Assembly: GCF_003349955.1 (NCBI RefSeq)
Contig: NZ_QLKQ01000005.1
Span: forward strand, 87,101-151,100
Source of the DNA: Azospirillum brasilense
Lineage (GTDB): Bacteria; Pseudomonadota; Alphaproteobacteria; Azospirillales; Azospirillaceae
DNA length: 64,000 bases
Reading direction: 5' to 3'
Shown here: piece after piece, positions 44,329-51,603 of the stretch
Position numbering within the stretch: position 1 is the stretch's first letter
Layout of the letters: the number at the start of each line of letters is the position of its first letter
The notes under the pieces: model-generated
Told to the model about the DNA's origin: nothing
Database searches by the model: none
Seen by the model: the letters and a program-made list of their open reading frames with translations, nothing else
Translations under genes and position numbers: made by a program

Positions 44329-45501
44329 ATGGACTTCCAGCTTTCCGAAGAACAGCGCCTGATGATCGAGACGGCGTCGCGCGTCGGCGCCGAGTTCGGT
44401 CCCGACTATTGGCGCGAGCAGGACGCGAAGAAGAGCTTCCCGACCGAGGCCTGGGCCGGCATCTGTGAATCCGGCCTCGGCGGCGTCTCCCTGCCGGAGG
44501 AGTATGGCGGCTCCGGCCTCGGCATGCTCGACATGGCGCTGGTGGTGGAGGCGCTGTCGGCGGCGGGCGGCGGCTCCACGCTGGCCCAGCTCTTCATGAT
44601 CAACCCGATCTTTGGCGGCGTGGCGCTGGCGAAGTTCGGCAGCAAGGCGCAGAGGGACGCCATGCTGCCCGCCCTGATCCAGGGCAAGCTGAATTTCTGC
44701 ATGGCGCTGACCGAGCCGAACGCCGGCTCCAACAGCCTGGAGATCCGGACCTTCGCCCACGCCGACGGCCAGGGCTGGCGGCTGAAGGGCCAGAAGATCT
44801 GGATCACCGGCGTGCCCGACGCGCAGAAGATGCTGGTGGTCGCCCGCACCACCCGGCTGGAGGAGGCGGGCCGCCGCACCGCCGGAATCAGCCTGTTCCT
44901 GATCGACGTCGACCGCGAGGGGCTCAGCCACCAGCCGATCGAGAAGGTCGGCACCAACACGCTGGCTTCCAGCACCGTCTATTTCGACGACGTGCGGATC
45001 GAGCCGGACGAGCTGATCGGCACGCTCGACGGCGGCTGGCACCAGCTTCTCGACGTGCTGAACACCGAGCGCATCGTCACCACCGCCGGACTGGTCGGCG
45101 CCGGCAGCCTCGCCATCCGGCTGGCGGTGGACTACGCCAAGGACCGCAAGGTCTTCGGCGACAAGCCGGTGGCCGCCTACCAGGGCGTCCAGTTCCCGCT
45201 CGCCCAGGCCCACGCCGAGCTGCAATGCGCCCGGCTGATGAACCTGAAGGCGGCGTCCCTGTGCGACACCGGCCTGCCCTACGGCAGCGAGGCCAACATC
45301 GCCAAGCTGATCGCGGCGCAGGCGGCGTCCCACGCCATCGAGCGGTCGATGCAGGCGATGGGCGGCATGGGCTACGCCAAGGAATACCATGTCGAGCGGC
45401 TGTGGCGCGACGCAAGGCTGTTCCGCTTCGCCCCGGTGTCGGAAGAGATGGTGCTGAACTTCATCGCCATGCACGATCTCGGCATGCCGAAATCCTACTG
45501 A
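44329..45501 (+). CDS. acyl-CoA dehydrogenase
   Basis: 390 residues, FAD-dependent: N-terminal helical domain (MDFQLSEEQRLMIETASRV), CMALTEPNAGSNSLEIRT and WRLKGQKIWITGVPDA (FAD-binding beta domain), and the C-terminal helical domain with MQAMGGMGYAKEYHVERLWR. Oxidises an acyl-CoA to 2-enoyl-CoA, the substrate type of the hydratase at 42244. Its stop codon lies within the first of three consecutive hairpins that separate it from the CoA ligase gene. Confidence 0.92.
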   Translation: MDFQLSEEQRLMIETASRVGAEFGPDYWREQDAKKSFPTEAWAGICESGLGGVSLPEEYGGSGLGMLDMALVVEALSAAGGGSTLAQLFMINPIFGGVALAKFGSKAQRDAMLPALIQGKLNFCMALTEPNAGSNSLEIRTFAHADGQGWRLKGQKIWITGVPDAQKMLVVARTTRLEEAGRRTAGISLFLIDVDREGLSHQPIEKVGTNTLASSTVYFDDVRIEPDELIGTLDGGWHQLLDVLNTERIVTTAGLVGAGSLAIRLAVDYAKDRKVFGDKPVAAYQGVQFPLAQAHAELQCARLMNLKAASLCDTGLPYGSEANIAKLIAAQAASHAIERSMQAMGGMGYAKEYHVERLWRDARLFRFAPVSEEMVLNFIAMHDLGMPKSY

Positions 45502-45557
45502 AGCGGATTACGATCCGCTTCGGACCGCGACCGCGGTCCCGGCCGCACATGCGGCCG
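45500..45557. other. three consecutive perfect hairpins
   Basis: GAAGCGGAT-TACG-ATCCGCTTC (45500-45521), GGACCGC-GACC-GCGGTCC (45522-45539) and CGGCCGC-ACAT-GCGGCCG (45540-45557) stack without a gap in the 138-base space between the acyl-CoA dehydrogenase and CoA ligase genes. No T-run follows, so a transcript stabiliser or processing element is likelier than a terminator. Confidence 0.7.
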
Positions 45558-45639
45558 AAGCCCGACCGGCACGTGAGGTCGTATAGACAGCGAAGCCGGC
45601 GGGCAACGCCGGACGCACATCCCGAGGGAGGGGATACCC

Positions 45640-47154
45640 GTGGTCAATCTGAGCGCCTTCATCCGATTCCACGCGCTGCGCACGCCGGACCGGCTGGCGC
45701 TGGTCTATGGCGACCAGCGCATCAGCTACGCCGACTTCCTCGACCGCATCGGGCGCATGGCCGCCTTCCTCCACCGGCGCGGCGTGCGCGAGGGCGACGT
45801 GGTGGCGGTGGTGATGAAGAACAGCGCCGCCTTCCTGGAGATCGCCTTCGCCGCCAGCCACCTCGGCGCGGTGTTCCTGCCGATCAACTACCGGCTGGCC
45901 GCCCCCGAGGTCGCCTTCATCACCGGCAACGCCGGCGCGGTGCTGGTCTTCGCCGACACCGAGCTGGCCGGGGCGGTGGAGCGCGAAGCGAACGCCATCC
46001 TGGTCGACGCGGCGGCGCAGGCGGACGGGCGGGCGCTGGCCGGGACCGAGGGACCGGTGCCGCCGATGCGGGTGCGCGGGACCCAGGACCTGTTCCGGCT
46101 GATGTACACGTCGGGCACCACCGACCACCCCAAGGGGGTCATGCATTCCTATGAGAACTTCTATTGGAAATGCATGGACCATGTGACGGCGCTGGGGCTG
46201 ACGGCGGAGGACCGGCTGCTGGCGGTCGGGCCACTGTACCATGTCGGCGCCTTCGACCTGCCGGGCCTCGCGGTGCTGTGGCTGGGCGGAACGATCTGCC
46301 TGCTGCGCGACTTCGATCCCGACACGGCGCTGGCCGCCATCGAGCGCGAGAAACTGACCGGCGCCTGGTTCGCCCCGGTGATGGTCGGGCGCATCCTGTC
46401 CCATTCGGAGCGCGGGCGCTACGACGTCTCCAGCTTGAAATGGGCGATCGGCGGCGGCGAGCGCACGCCGGAGCAGCGCATCCGCGAGTTCACCGGCCTG
46501 TTCGCCAACGCCCGCTACATCGACGGCTACGGCCTGACGGAGAGCTGTTCGGGCGACACGCTGATGGAGGCCGGGCGCGAGATCGAGAAGATCGGCTCGA
46601 CGGGCCGGGCGCTCGCCCATGTGGAGATCGACATCCGCGACGATGCCGGCACCTCCCTGCCCGCCGGGGACATCGGCGAGATCTGCCTGCGCGGCCCGAA
46701 GGTCACCAAGGGCTACTGGAAGGACCCGGAGAAAACGGCGCGCAGCTTCTACGGCGACTGGTTCCGCACCGGCGACGTCGGCTATCTCGACGCCGACGGC
46801 TTCCTGTTCCTGACCGACCGCAAGAAGGACATGATCATCAGCGGCGGCGAGAACATCGCCTCCTCGGAGATCGAGCGGGTCGTCTTCCTGCTGCCCCAGG
46901 TCGTCGAGGTCGCCGTCATCGCCGTCCCCGACGAGCGCTGGGGCGAGGTCCCGGCAGCGGTCGTGGTGCTGAAGGAGGGCGAAAGCCTCGACGCCGAGAC
47001 GCTGGAGCAGCACTGCCGCCGGCACCTCGCCGGTTTCAAGATTCCCAAGCGCCTGCTGCTGCGCGAGGCGCTGCCGCGCAACCCGTCCGGCAAGGTGCTG
47101 AAGCGCGTGCTGCGCGACGAGCTGGCCCCCGCCCATCCGGAGGACACCCCTTGA
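45640..47154 (+). CDS. AMP-forming acid-CoA ligase
   Basis: 504 residues, starts at GTG 45640 behind GAGGGAGGGG. Adenylation motifs are complete: LMYTSGTTDHPKGVMHSYEN (A3), YGLTESCSGD (A5), DWFRTGDVGYLDADG (A7), KDMIISGGENIASSEIE (A8) and the catalytic Lys in RNPSGKVLKRVL (A10). Converts a free acid to its CoA ester for the acyl-CoA dehydrogenase and hydratase upstream. Similar in length and motifs to medium-chain and crotonobetaine-type ligases. Substrate unknown; the Liv transporter divergent from this operon could supply it. Confidence 0.9.
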   Translation: MVNLSAFIRFHALRTPDRLALVYGDQRISYADFLDRIGRMAAFLHRRGVREGDVVAVVMKNSAAFLEIAFAASHLGAVFLPINYRLAAPEVAFITGNAGAVLVFADTELAGAVEREANAILVDAAAQADGRALAGTEGPVPPMRVRGTQDLFRLMYTSGTTDHPKGVMHSYENFYWKCMDHVTALGLTAEDRLLAVGPLYHVGAFDLPGLAVLWLGGTICLLRDFDPDTALAAIEREKLTGAWFAPVMVGRILSHSERGRYDVSSLKWAIGGGERTPEQRIREFTGLFANARYIDGYGLTESCSGDTLMEAGREIEKIGSTGRALAHVEIDIRDDAGTSLPAGDIGEICLRGPKVTKGYWKDPEKTARSFYGDWFRTGDVGYLDADGFLFLTDRKKDMIISGGENIASSEIERVVFLLPQVVEVAVIAVPDERWGEVPAAVVVLKEGESLDAETLEQHCRRHLAGFKIPKRLLLREALPRNPSGKVLKRVLRDELAPAHPEDTP

Positions 47155-48569
47155 CCGCTCCAGACTTGACCGCTCCCGACACCCTGGCGGCGGCCATCGC
47201 CCGCTTCGTTGCCGGCCTGACCCTGGACAGCCTGCCGCCCGACGTGGTGGAGAAGGCGCGGGTCTGCCTGCTGAACGGCTACGGAATCGCCCTCGGCGGC
47301 CACGGCACGCCCTACGCCCCGGTGGCGCGGGCGGCGGCGCTGGCCCTGCACGGCGAACGATCCGACGGCGCCACCATGCTGGGCGACGGGCGGCGGACCA
47401 GCATCCCCGGCGCCGCGCTCGCCGGCTCCGCCCTGTTCCACGGCCGGGCGCAGGAGGACACCTGCGGCGCCGCCCACATCGGCGCCGTGCTGATCCCGCT
47501 GCTGACCGCGCTGGTCGAGGCCGGGGACGGCCCCGTGGAACGGCTGCTGCCGGCCCTGGTCGCCGGCTACGAGGCGGGCGGGCTTCTGGAGAACGCCTTC
47601 TCGCCGCTGACCACGCCCGCCGGCCTGCGCGCCTCGCCGCTCTACGGCACCTTGGCCGCCGCCGCCGGGGTGGCCTACCTGCTCGGCCTGCCGGAGGACC
47701 GCGTCGCGGCGGCGCTCGCCAACGCCGCCTCCTTCACCGGCGGCATCCTGCAATCCTTCGACGACGGCACCGACGAGTGGCGCTATCAGGTCGGCGTCGC
47801 CGCGGTGAACGGGTTGACGGCGGCGCGGCTGGCGGCGGCGGGCTCGGTCTCGGCCCCCCGCGCCTTCGAGGGCCGCACCGGCTTCGTCCGCGCCTTCGCC
47901 CGCACCGGCTGCGACCCTGCGGAGCTGGCGGCGCGGCTGGGCCGCGACTGGTCGATCCACCGCGTCACCTTCAAGCCCTACCCGGTCTGCGCCTTCAACC
48001 AGACCCCGGTCACCGCGGCGCTCGCCCTGCGCGAAGAGGTGGCAGGCCGGGCCATCCGGTCGGTGACCGTGCGCATGAACCCGTTCGAGACCGGCTACGC
48101 CGGCATGGATTCCAAGGGGCCCTTCGCCAGCATCTCCGGCACGCTGATGAGCATTCCCTTCTGCATCGCGCTGACCCTGCTGCGCGGCGTGCCGACCATG
48201 GAAACGATGACCCGCTACGACGACGGCGCGGTCAACGCCCTGGTCGAGCGGGTCGCTCTCGTCCCCGACGAGGCCGTGCGGCGGCTGTGCTGCGCCATCG
48301 AGGTCGTGCTGGAGGACGGCACGGCGCTGACCCGCCGCCAGGACATGACGACCGACGACTTCGCCCTGCCCTGGGAGGCGGTGAGCGCGCTGGTCCGCCG
48401 CATCGGGGACGAAACCGGAGTGCCCGCCGACGCCTACGACCGGATCGGGCGCTTCGCCCGTGCCCTGCCCGACGCGACGATCGGCGATGTGCTGGAGGCG
48501 TTCGGGCGGCTTCCCGATCTTCCGCATCAGGCGTCGGTTTCTCTCGTCAAAGACGTGACGAACGGCTAA
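47151..48569 (+). CDS. MmgE/PrpD family protein
   Basis: 472 residues from a TTG start at 47151 that overlaps the ligase stop and has CCGGAGG upstream. Family segments: CLLNGYGIALGGHGTPYAPV, GRRTSIPGAALAGSALFHGR, EDTCGAAHIGAVLIP and VTFKPYPVCAFNQTPVTAAL. Known members are 2-methylcitrate, cis-aconitate or iminodisuccinate processing enzymes. Here it could hydrate or dehydrate a (methyl)citrate-like product or act on an amino-dicarboxylate. The family annotation is firm, the reaction is not. Confidence 0.87.
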   Translation: MTAPDLTAPDTLAAAIARFVAGLTLDSLPPDVVEKARVCLLNGYGIALGGHGTPYAPVARAAALALHGERSDGATMLGDGRRTSIPGAALAGSALFHGRAQEDTCGAAHIGAVLIPLLTALVEAGDGPVERLLPALVAGYEAGGLLENAFSPLTTPAGLRASPLYGTLAAAAGVAYLLGLPEDRVAAALANAASFTGGILQSFDDGTDEWRYQVGVAAVNGLTAARLAAAGSVSAPRAFEGRTGFVRAFARTGCDPAELAARLGRDWSIHRVTFKPYPVCAFNQTPVTAALALREEVAGRAIRSVTVRMNPFETGYAGMDSKGPFASISGTLMSIPFCIALTLLRGVPTMETMTRYDDGAVNALVERVALVPDEAVRRLCCAIEVVLEDGTALTRRQDMTTDDFALPWEAVSALVRRIGDETGVPADAYDRIGRFARALPDATIGDVLEAFGRLPDLPHQASVSLVKDVTNG

Positions 48570-48598
48570 ATCCGGGGTGGAGAGGGAGATTGCGGGCG

Positions 48599-49234
48599 AT
48601 GGCGGCGATGGGTCGGACGGCGGGAAAGAAGACGCGGGTGCAGCGGTCGGAGGAAGTCCGCGACGCCCTGTTCCAGGCCGCCGCCGAGGTGGTGGGGGAA
48701 TACGGCTACATCGACGCCTCGATCACCCGGATCACCCAGCGGGCGAACCTGGCGCAAGGCACCTTCTACAACTACTTCGCCTCGCGTCAGGAGATCTTCG
48801 ACGAGCTGCTTCCGGTGCTGGGCGCCAAGATGCTGGCCCACATCCGCCAGCAGGCCAGCGGCGCCAAAACCTTTCTGGAGAAGGAGGAGCAGTCGTTCCG
48901 CGCCTTCTTCTCCTTCCTCAAGCGCATGCCCTATTTCCTGCGCATCCTGAACGAGGCGGAGATCTTCGCGCCGAAGGCGCACCGCCAGCATTTCCACAAC
49001 ATCACCGGCGGCTACATGCGCTTTCTGCGCAACGCACGCAAGAACGGCGAGATCGCCAACCTCGGCGACGAGGCGCTGGAACCGCTGGTCTACATGCTGA
49101 TCGCCACGCGCGGCTATCTCGCCCTGCGCTACACCGACGAGAACGGTGTGGTCAATCTGCCCGAGGAGGCCGTCCGGATGTACCTTCAGCTTCTCGACAA
49201 GGGCCTTCTGAGCAAAGAGCCGGACGGCCGGTAG
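48599..49234 (+). CDS. TetR/AcrR family transcriptional regulator
   Basis: 211 residues from the ATG at 48599 (TTG 48590 and ATG 48608 are in-frame alternatives). The N-terminal HTH is EVRDALFQAAAEVVGEYGYI followed by ITRITQRANLAQGTFYNYFA. The C-terminal ligand domain is helical (SFRAFFSFLKRMPYFLRILN). Last gene of the 40219-49234 operon. The operators in the divergent promoters at 39794 and 40114 are its likely targets, giving joint control of the transporter and catabolic operon, probably relieved by an acyl-CoA. Confidence 0.9.
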   Translation: MAAMGRTAGKKTRVQRSEEVRDALFQAAAEVVGEYGYIDASITRITQRANLAQGTFYNYFASRQEIFDELLPVLGAKMLAHIRQQASGAKTFLEKEEQSFRAFFSFLKRMPYFLRILNEAEIFAPKAHRQHFHNITGGYMRFLRNARKNGEIANLGDEALEPLVYMLIATRGYLALRYTDENGVVNLPEEAVRMYLQLLDKGLLSKEPDGR

Positions 49235-49268
49235 GAAACCGAACAGGGTCGGCCGGGCGGTGTCCGTC

Positions 49269-49916
49269 TCAGGCCGCCAGCCCGTGATCGATGGCGAAGC
49301 GGATCAGGGCGCGCGTGCTGTCGGCGCCCAGCTTGTCCTTGATCTGGGTGCAGGCGTTGGCGACGGTCTTCTGGCTGATGCCCAAAGCCTCGGCGATGGC
49401 CGCCGCGGTCAGGCCACGCCCCACCAGCGCCAGGATGTCCCGCTCGCGCTGGGTCAGCACCGCCAGCGGGTCGTCGGTCGGGGCCAGCGCCATCAGCGCC
49501 AGTTCGCGCGCCAGCGCATGGTCGAGATGGACCCGGCCCGACAGCACGCAGCGCACCGCCGTCACCAGCGTCTCGGGCGCGTCGTTCTTGGTGACGTAGC
49601 CCTTGGCCCCGGCCTTCAGCGCCCGCGCGGCGATGGCCGGGTCCTCGTGCATGCTGAAGATCAGAACCGGCACCGCCGGATTCTCCATCCGCATCACGCG
49701 CAGCGCTTCCAGCCCGCCGCCGTCCCTCCCCCCGATGCCGCCCGGCAGGTTGAGGTCGAGGATGACCACGTCCGGCCTTTCCGAACGCCACAGCGCCAGC
49801 GCCGCCGCCACATCGGCGGCCTCGACGACGCGGCCGAGCCTGGCTTCGGCGAGCAGGCTCTGGCAGCCGGCGCGCACCACCGGATGATCGTCCACCAGCA
49901 GGATCGTCGGGGTCAT
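49269..49916 (-). CDS. NarL/FixJ-type response regulator
   Basis: 215 residues. Receiver domain 1-125 with the acidic pair DD (ILLVDDHPVVRAG), phospho-acceptor Asp in DVVILDLNLPGG, Ser/Thr in LIFSMHED and Lys in KGYVTKND. LuxR-type HTH 150-210 (LTQRERDILALVGRGLTAAA, then ISQKTVANACTQIKDKLG). Overlaps the kinase by four bases. The divergent quinoprotein alcohol dehydrogenase suggests it plays the role of ExaE-like regulators that switch on PQQ-dependent ethanol oxidation in Pseudomonas. Confidence 0.9.
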   Translation of the reverse strand: MTPTILLVDDHPVVRAGCQSLLAEARLGRVVEAADVAAALALWRSERPDVVILDLNLPGGIGGRDGGGLEALRVMRMENPAVPVLIFSMHEDPAIAARALKAGAKGYVTKNDAPETLVTAVRCVLSGRVHLDHALARELALMALAPTDDPLAVLTQRERDILALVGRGLTAAAIAEALGISQKTVANACTQIKDKLGADSTRALIRFAIDHGLAA

Positions 49917-51277
49917 GCCACATCCTCCAGGCCGGCCGGGACACAGGGAAGGCAGGCGGTCACGCGGGTGCCTTGCCCGTCGTCCGATCCGATGCGCAGG
50001 GTGCCGCCCAGCGCCCTCACCCGCTCCGCCATCCCGGCGATGCCCAATCCACCCTGCTCCGCCGCGCCCGGCCCGTGCCGGAACCCCGGTCCATCGTCGG
50101 TCACCACGACCTCCACCCGGTCGGGCCGGCGCCGCACCGTCACCGACACGTTGGTCGGCCGGGCGTGGCGGAGGGCGTTGACCAGCGATTCCTGCGCCAG
50201 CCGGAAGACCGTCAGGCGCAGCACCTCGTCCAGCCCGTCGATGCCGTCCGGCGTTCCATCCTCGGCCACGTCCAGCGACCAGCGCACCGCCGGCTCCCGC
50301 CGCGCCCACTCGTCGACCAGTCCGGACAGCGCCTCGCCCAACGGCAACTGGTCGAGCAGGGCCGGGCGCAGGCGGACCAGGATGCGCCGGCTCATCCGGT
50401 GCACGTCCGCGGCCATGGACAGCACGGCGCGGGCGCGTCCGGCGATCTCCACCCGCTCGCTGATGGTCGCCTCCGGCTTGGGCTCCTCGCTCAGGCGCAG
50501 GATGCGCCCGGCGTCCACCTTGATCGCGAACAGCGCCGCCCCCAGCTCGTCGTGGATTTCGCGGGCGATGTCGCGGCGCTCGCGGTCCTGCGCCTCGATC
50601 AGCCTTTGCCCGAGCCGGCGGTTCTCCCGACCGGCCGCGGCCAGCTCCTCGGCCAGGGCGGCGATGCCGGTGCCCAGCCGGACCAGCTCCGGCACGCCGC
50701 CTCCGGCAAGGCCATCCCGCGGTCCGGGTTCGTAAAGGCCTTCGCGCAGGCGCCGCACCGCCGCCTCGATGCGGGCGAGCGGGGCGAACGCCCGGCCCAC
50801 CGCCATCCAGGCGGCGCCCAGCAGCAGAAGCCCCGCCACCAGCATCGCCAGGGCGAGGTCCCGCATGTCCTCCCAAACCTCGGCCACCTCGTCCTGCGGT
50901 TCGGCGACCACGGTCAACAGGACGCGCCCATCGGCGCCGGTCAGCGCATGGGCCTGCGGCGCGACGCCGACCAGCGCCGCGAACCAGCCGGGAACGGCGC
51001 CATGGCCGGCATCCCCCCCGCTCGGGGAGTCGGACGGCGCCTCGCCCGCGATGAAGCGCAGATGGCGCAGCCCCAGCCGGTCGAGCGCCGCGACGGCGTC
51101 CGGAACGGCCCCCCGCCCGGCCTCCGCCCGCCCGATGGCGATGCCGAGATCGAGGGCGGAGGCCATTTCCGCGCGGACGGCGTCGCGCGCGTTGGCGATC
51201 ATCACAGCCGCGCCGGCCACCGCCAGCAGCGCCAGGAACAGCCCGATCAGGGCCAGCATGCGCATCCGCAACGACAC
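49913..51277 (-). CDS. membrane sensor histidine kinase (HisKA_3 type)
   Basis: 454 residues from the GTG at 51277, favoured because GGAAGGA precedes it; upstream ATGs at 51313 and 51328 remain possible. A transmembrane helix near the N-terminus (LALIGLFLALLAVAGAAVMI) and a second near residues 165-185 flank a periplasmic sensor of about 120 residues. HAMP-like region, then the H-box RDIAREIHDELGAALFAIKV and an HATPase_c domain (RLAQESLVNALRHARPTNVS, VTDDGPGF, GLGIAGMAERVRALGG). Pairs with the overlapping response regulator; the likely stimulus is an alcohol or its oxidation state. Confidence 0.9.
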   Translation of the reverse strand: MSLRMRMLALIGLFLALLAVAGAAVMIANARDAVRAEMASALDLGIAIGRAEAGRGAVPDAVAALDRLGLRHLRFIAGEAPSDSPSGGDAGHGAVPGWFAALVGVAPQAHALTGADGRVLLTVVAEPQDEVAEVWEDMRDLALAMLVAGLLLLGAAWMAVGRAFAPLARIEAAVRRLREGLYEPGPRDGLAGGGVPELVRLGTGIAALAEELAAAGRENRRLGQRLIEAQDRERRDIAREIHDELGAALFAIKVDAGRILRLSEEPKPEATISERVEIAGRARAVLSMAADVHRMSRRILVRLRPALLDQLPLGEALSGLVDEWARREPAVRWSLDVAEDGTPDGIDGLDEVLRLTVFRLAQESLVNALRHARPTNVSVTVRRRPDRVEVVVTDDGPGFRHGPGAAEQGGLGIAGMAERVRALGGTLRIGSDDGQGTRVTACLPCVPAGLEDVA

Positions 51278-51603
51278 CGCCGTCCCATCCTTCCGACACG
51301 CCCACGGGACCATGGCCCATAGGACCATCGACGGAATGTTAGCGAAACAACCGGTCGAGCCGCCATCCATCCTTCGACCAAGGCGGAGCGGGCGGACGGG
51401 CCTTTTGCCGCAGCGCCGGGATTTTTTCCCGTCCCCCTCGGGACGCCGTCACGCGTCCTTTGCAGAAATCTCGTCCCCGTATCGTCCAATGGAACCGGAG
51501 GGCCGCCAAGACGAACATGCAAGGCGCAAGCAGTGGTGTGGAACCGGGGCGGATCGGGCGGACGATCCGCCCCGGCAAAAACGGCCTTTCACGGGGGAAA
51601 CGC
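51278..51603. promoter_or_regulatory. divergent promoter region, sensor kinase / quinoprotein dehydrogenase
   Basis: 326 bases without a gene. Contains an inverted repeat GTCCC-CCTC-GGGAC (about 51432-51445) and, near the dehydrogenase start, a 13-pair hairpin (51544-51575). No clear -35/-10 pair for the dehydrogenase was recognised, in line with activator dependence. Confidence 0.45.
51544..51575 (+). other. 13-pair perfect hairpin in the dehydrogenase leader
   Basis: CCGGGGCGGATCG (51544-51556), a GGCGGA loop and CGATCCGCCCCGG (51563-51575) end 28 bases before the quinoprotein ATG. No T-run follows on either strand, so a terminator is unlikely; it may stabilise the mRNA 5' end or be a binding site. 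Confidence 0.65.
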
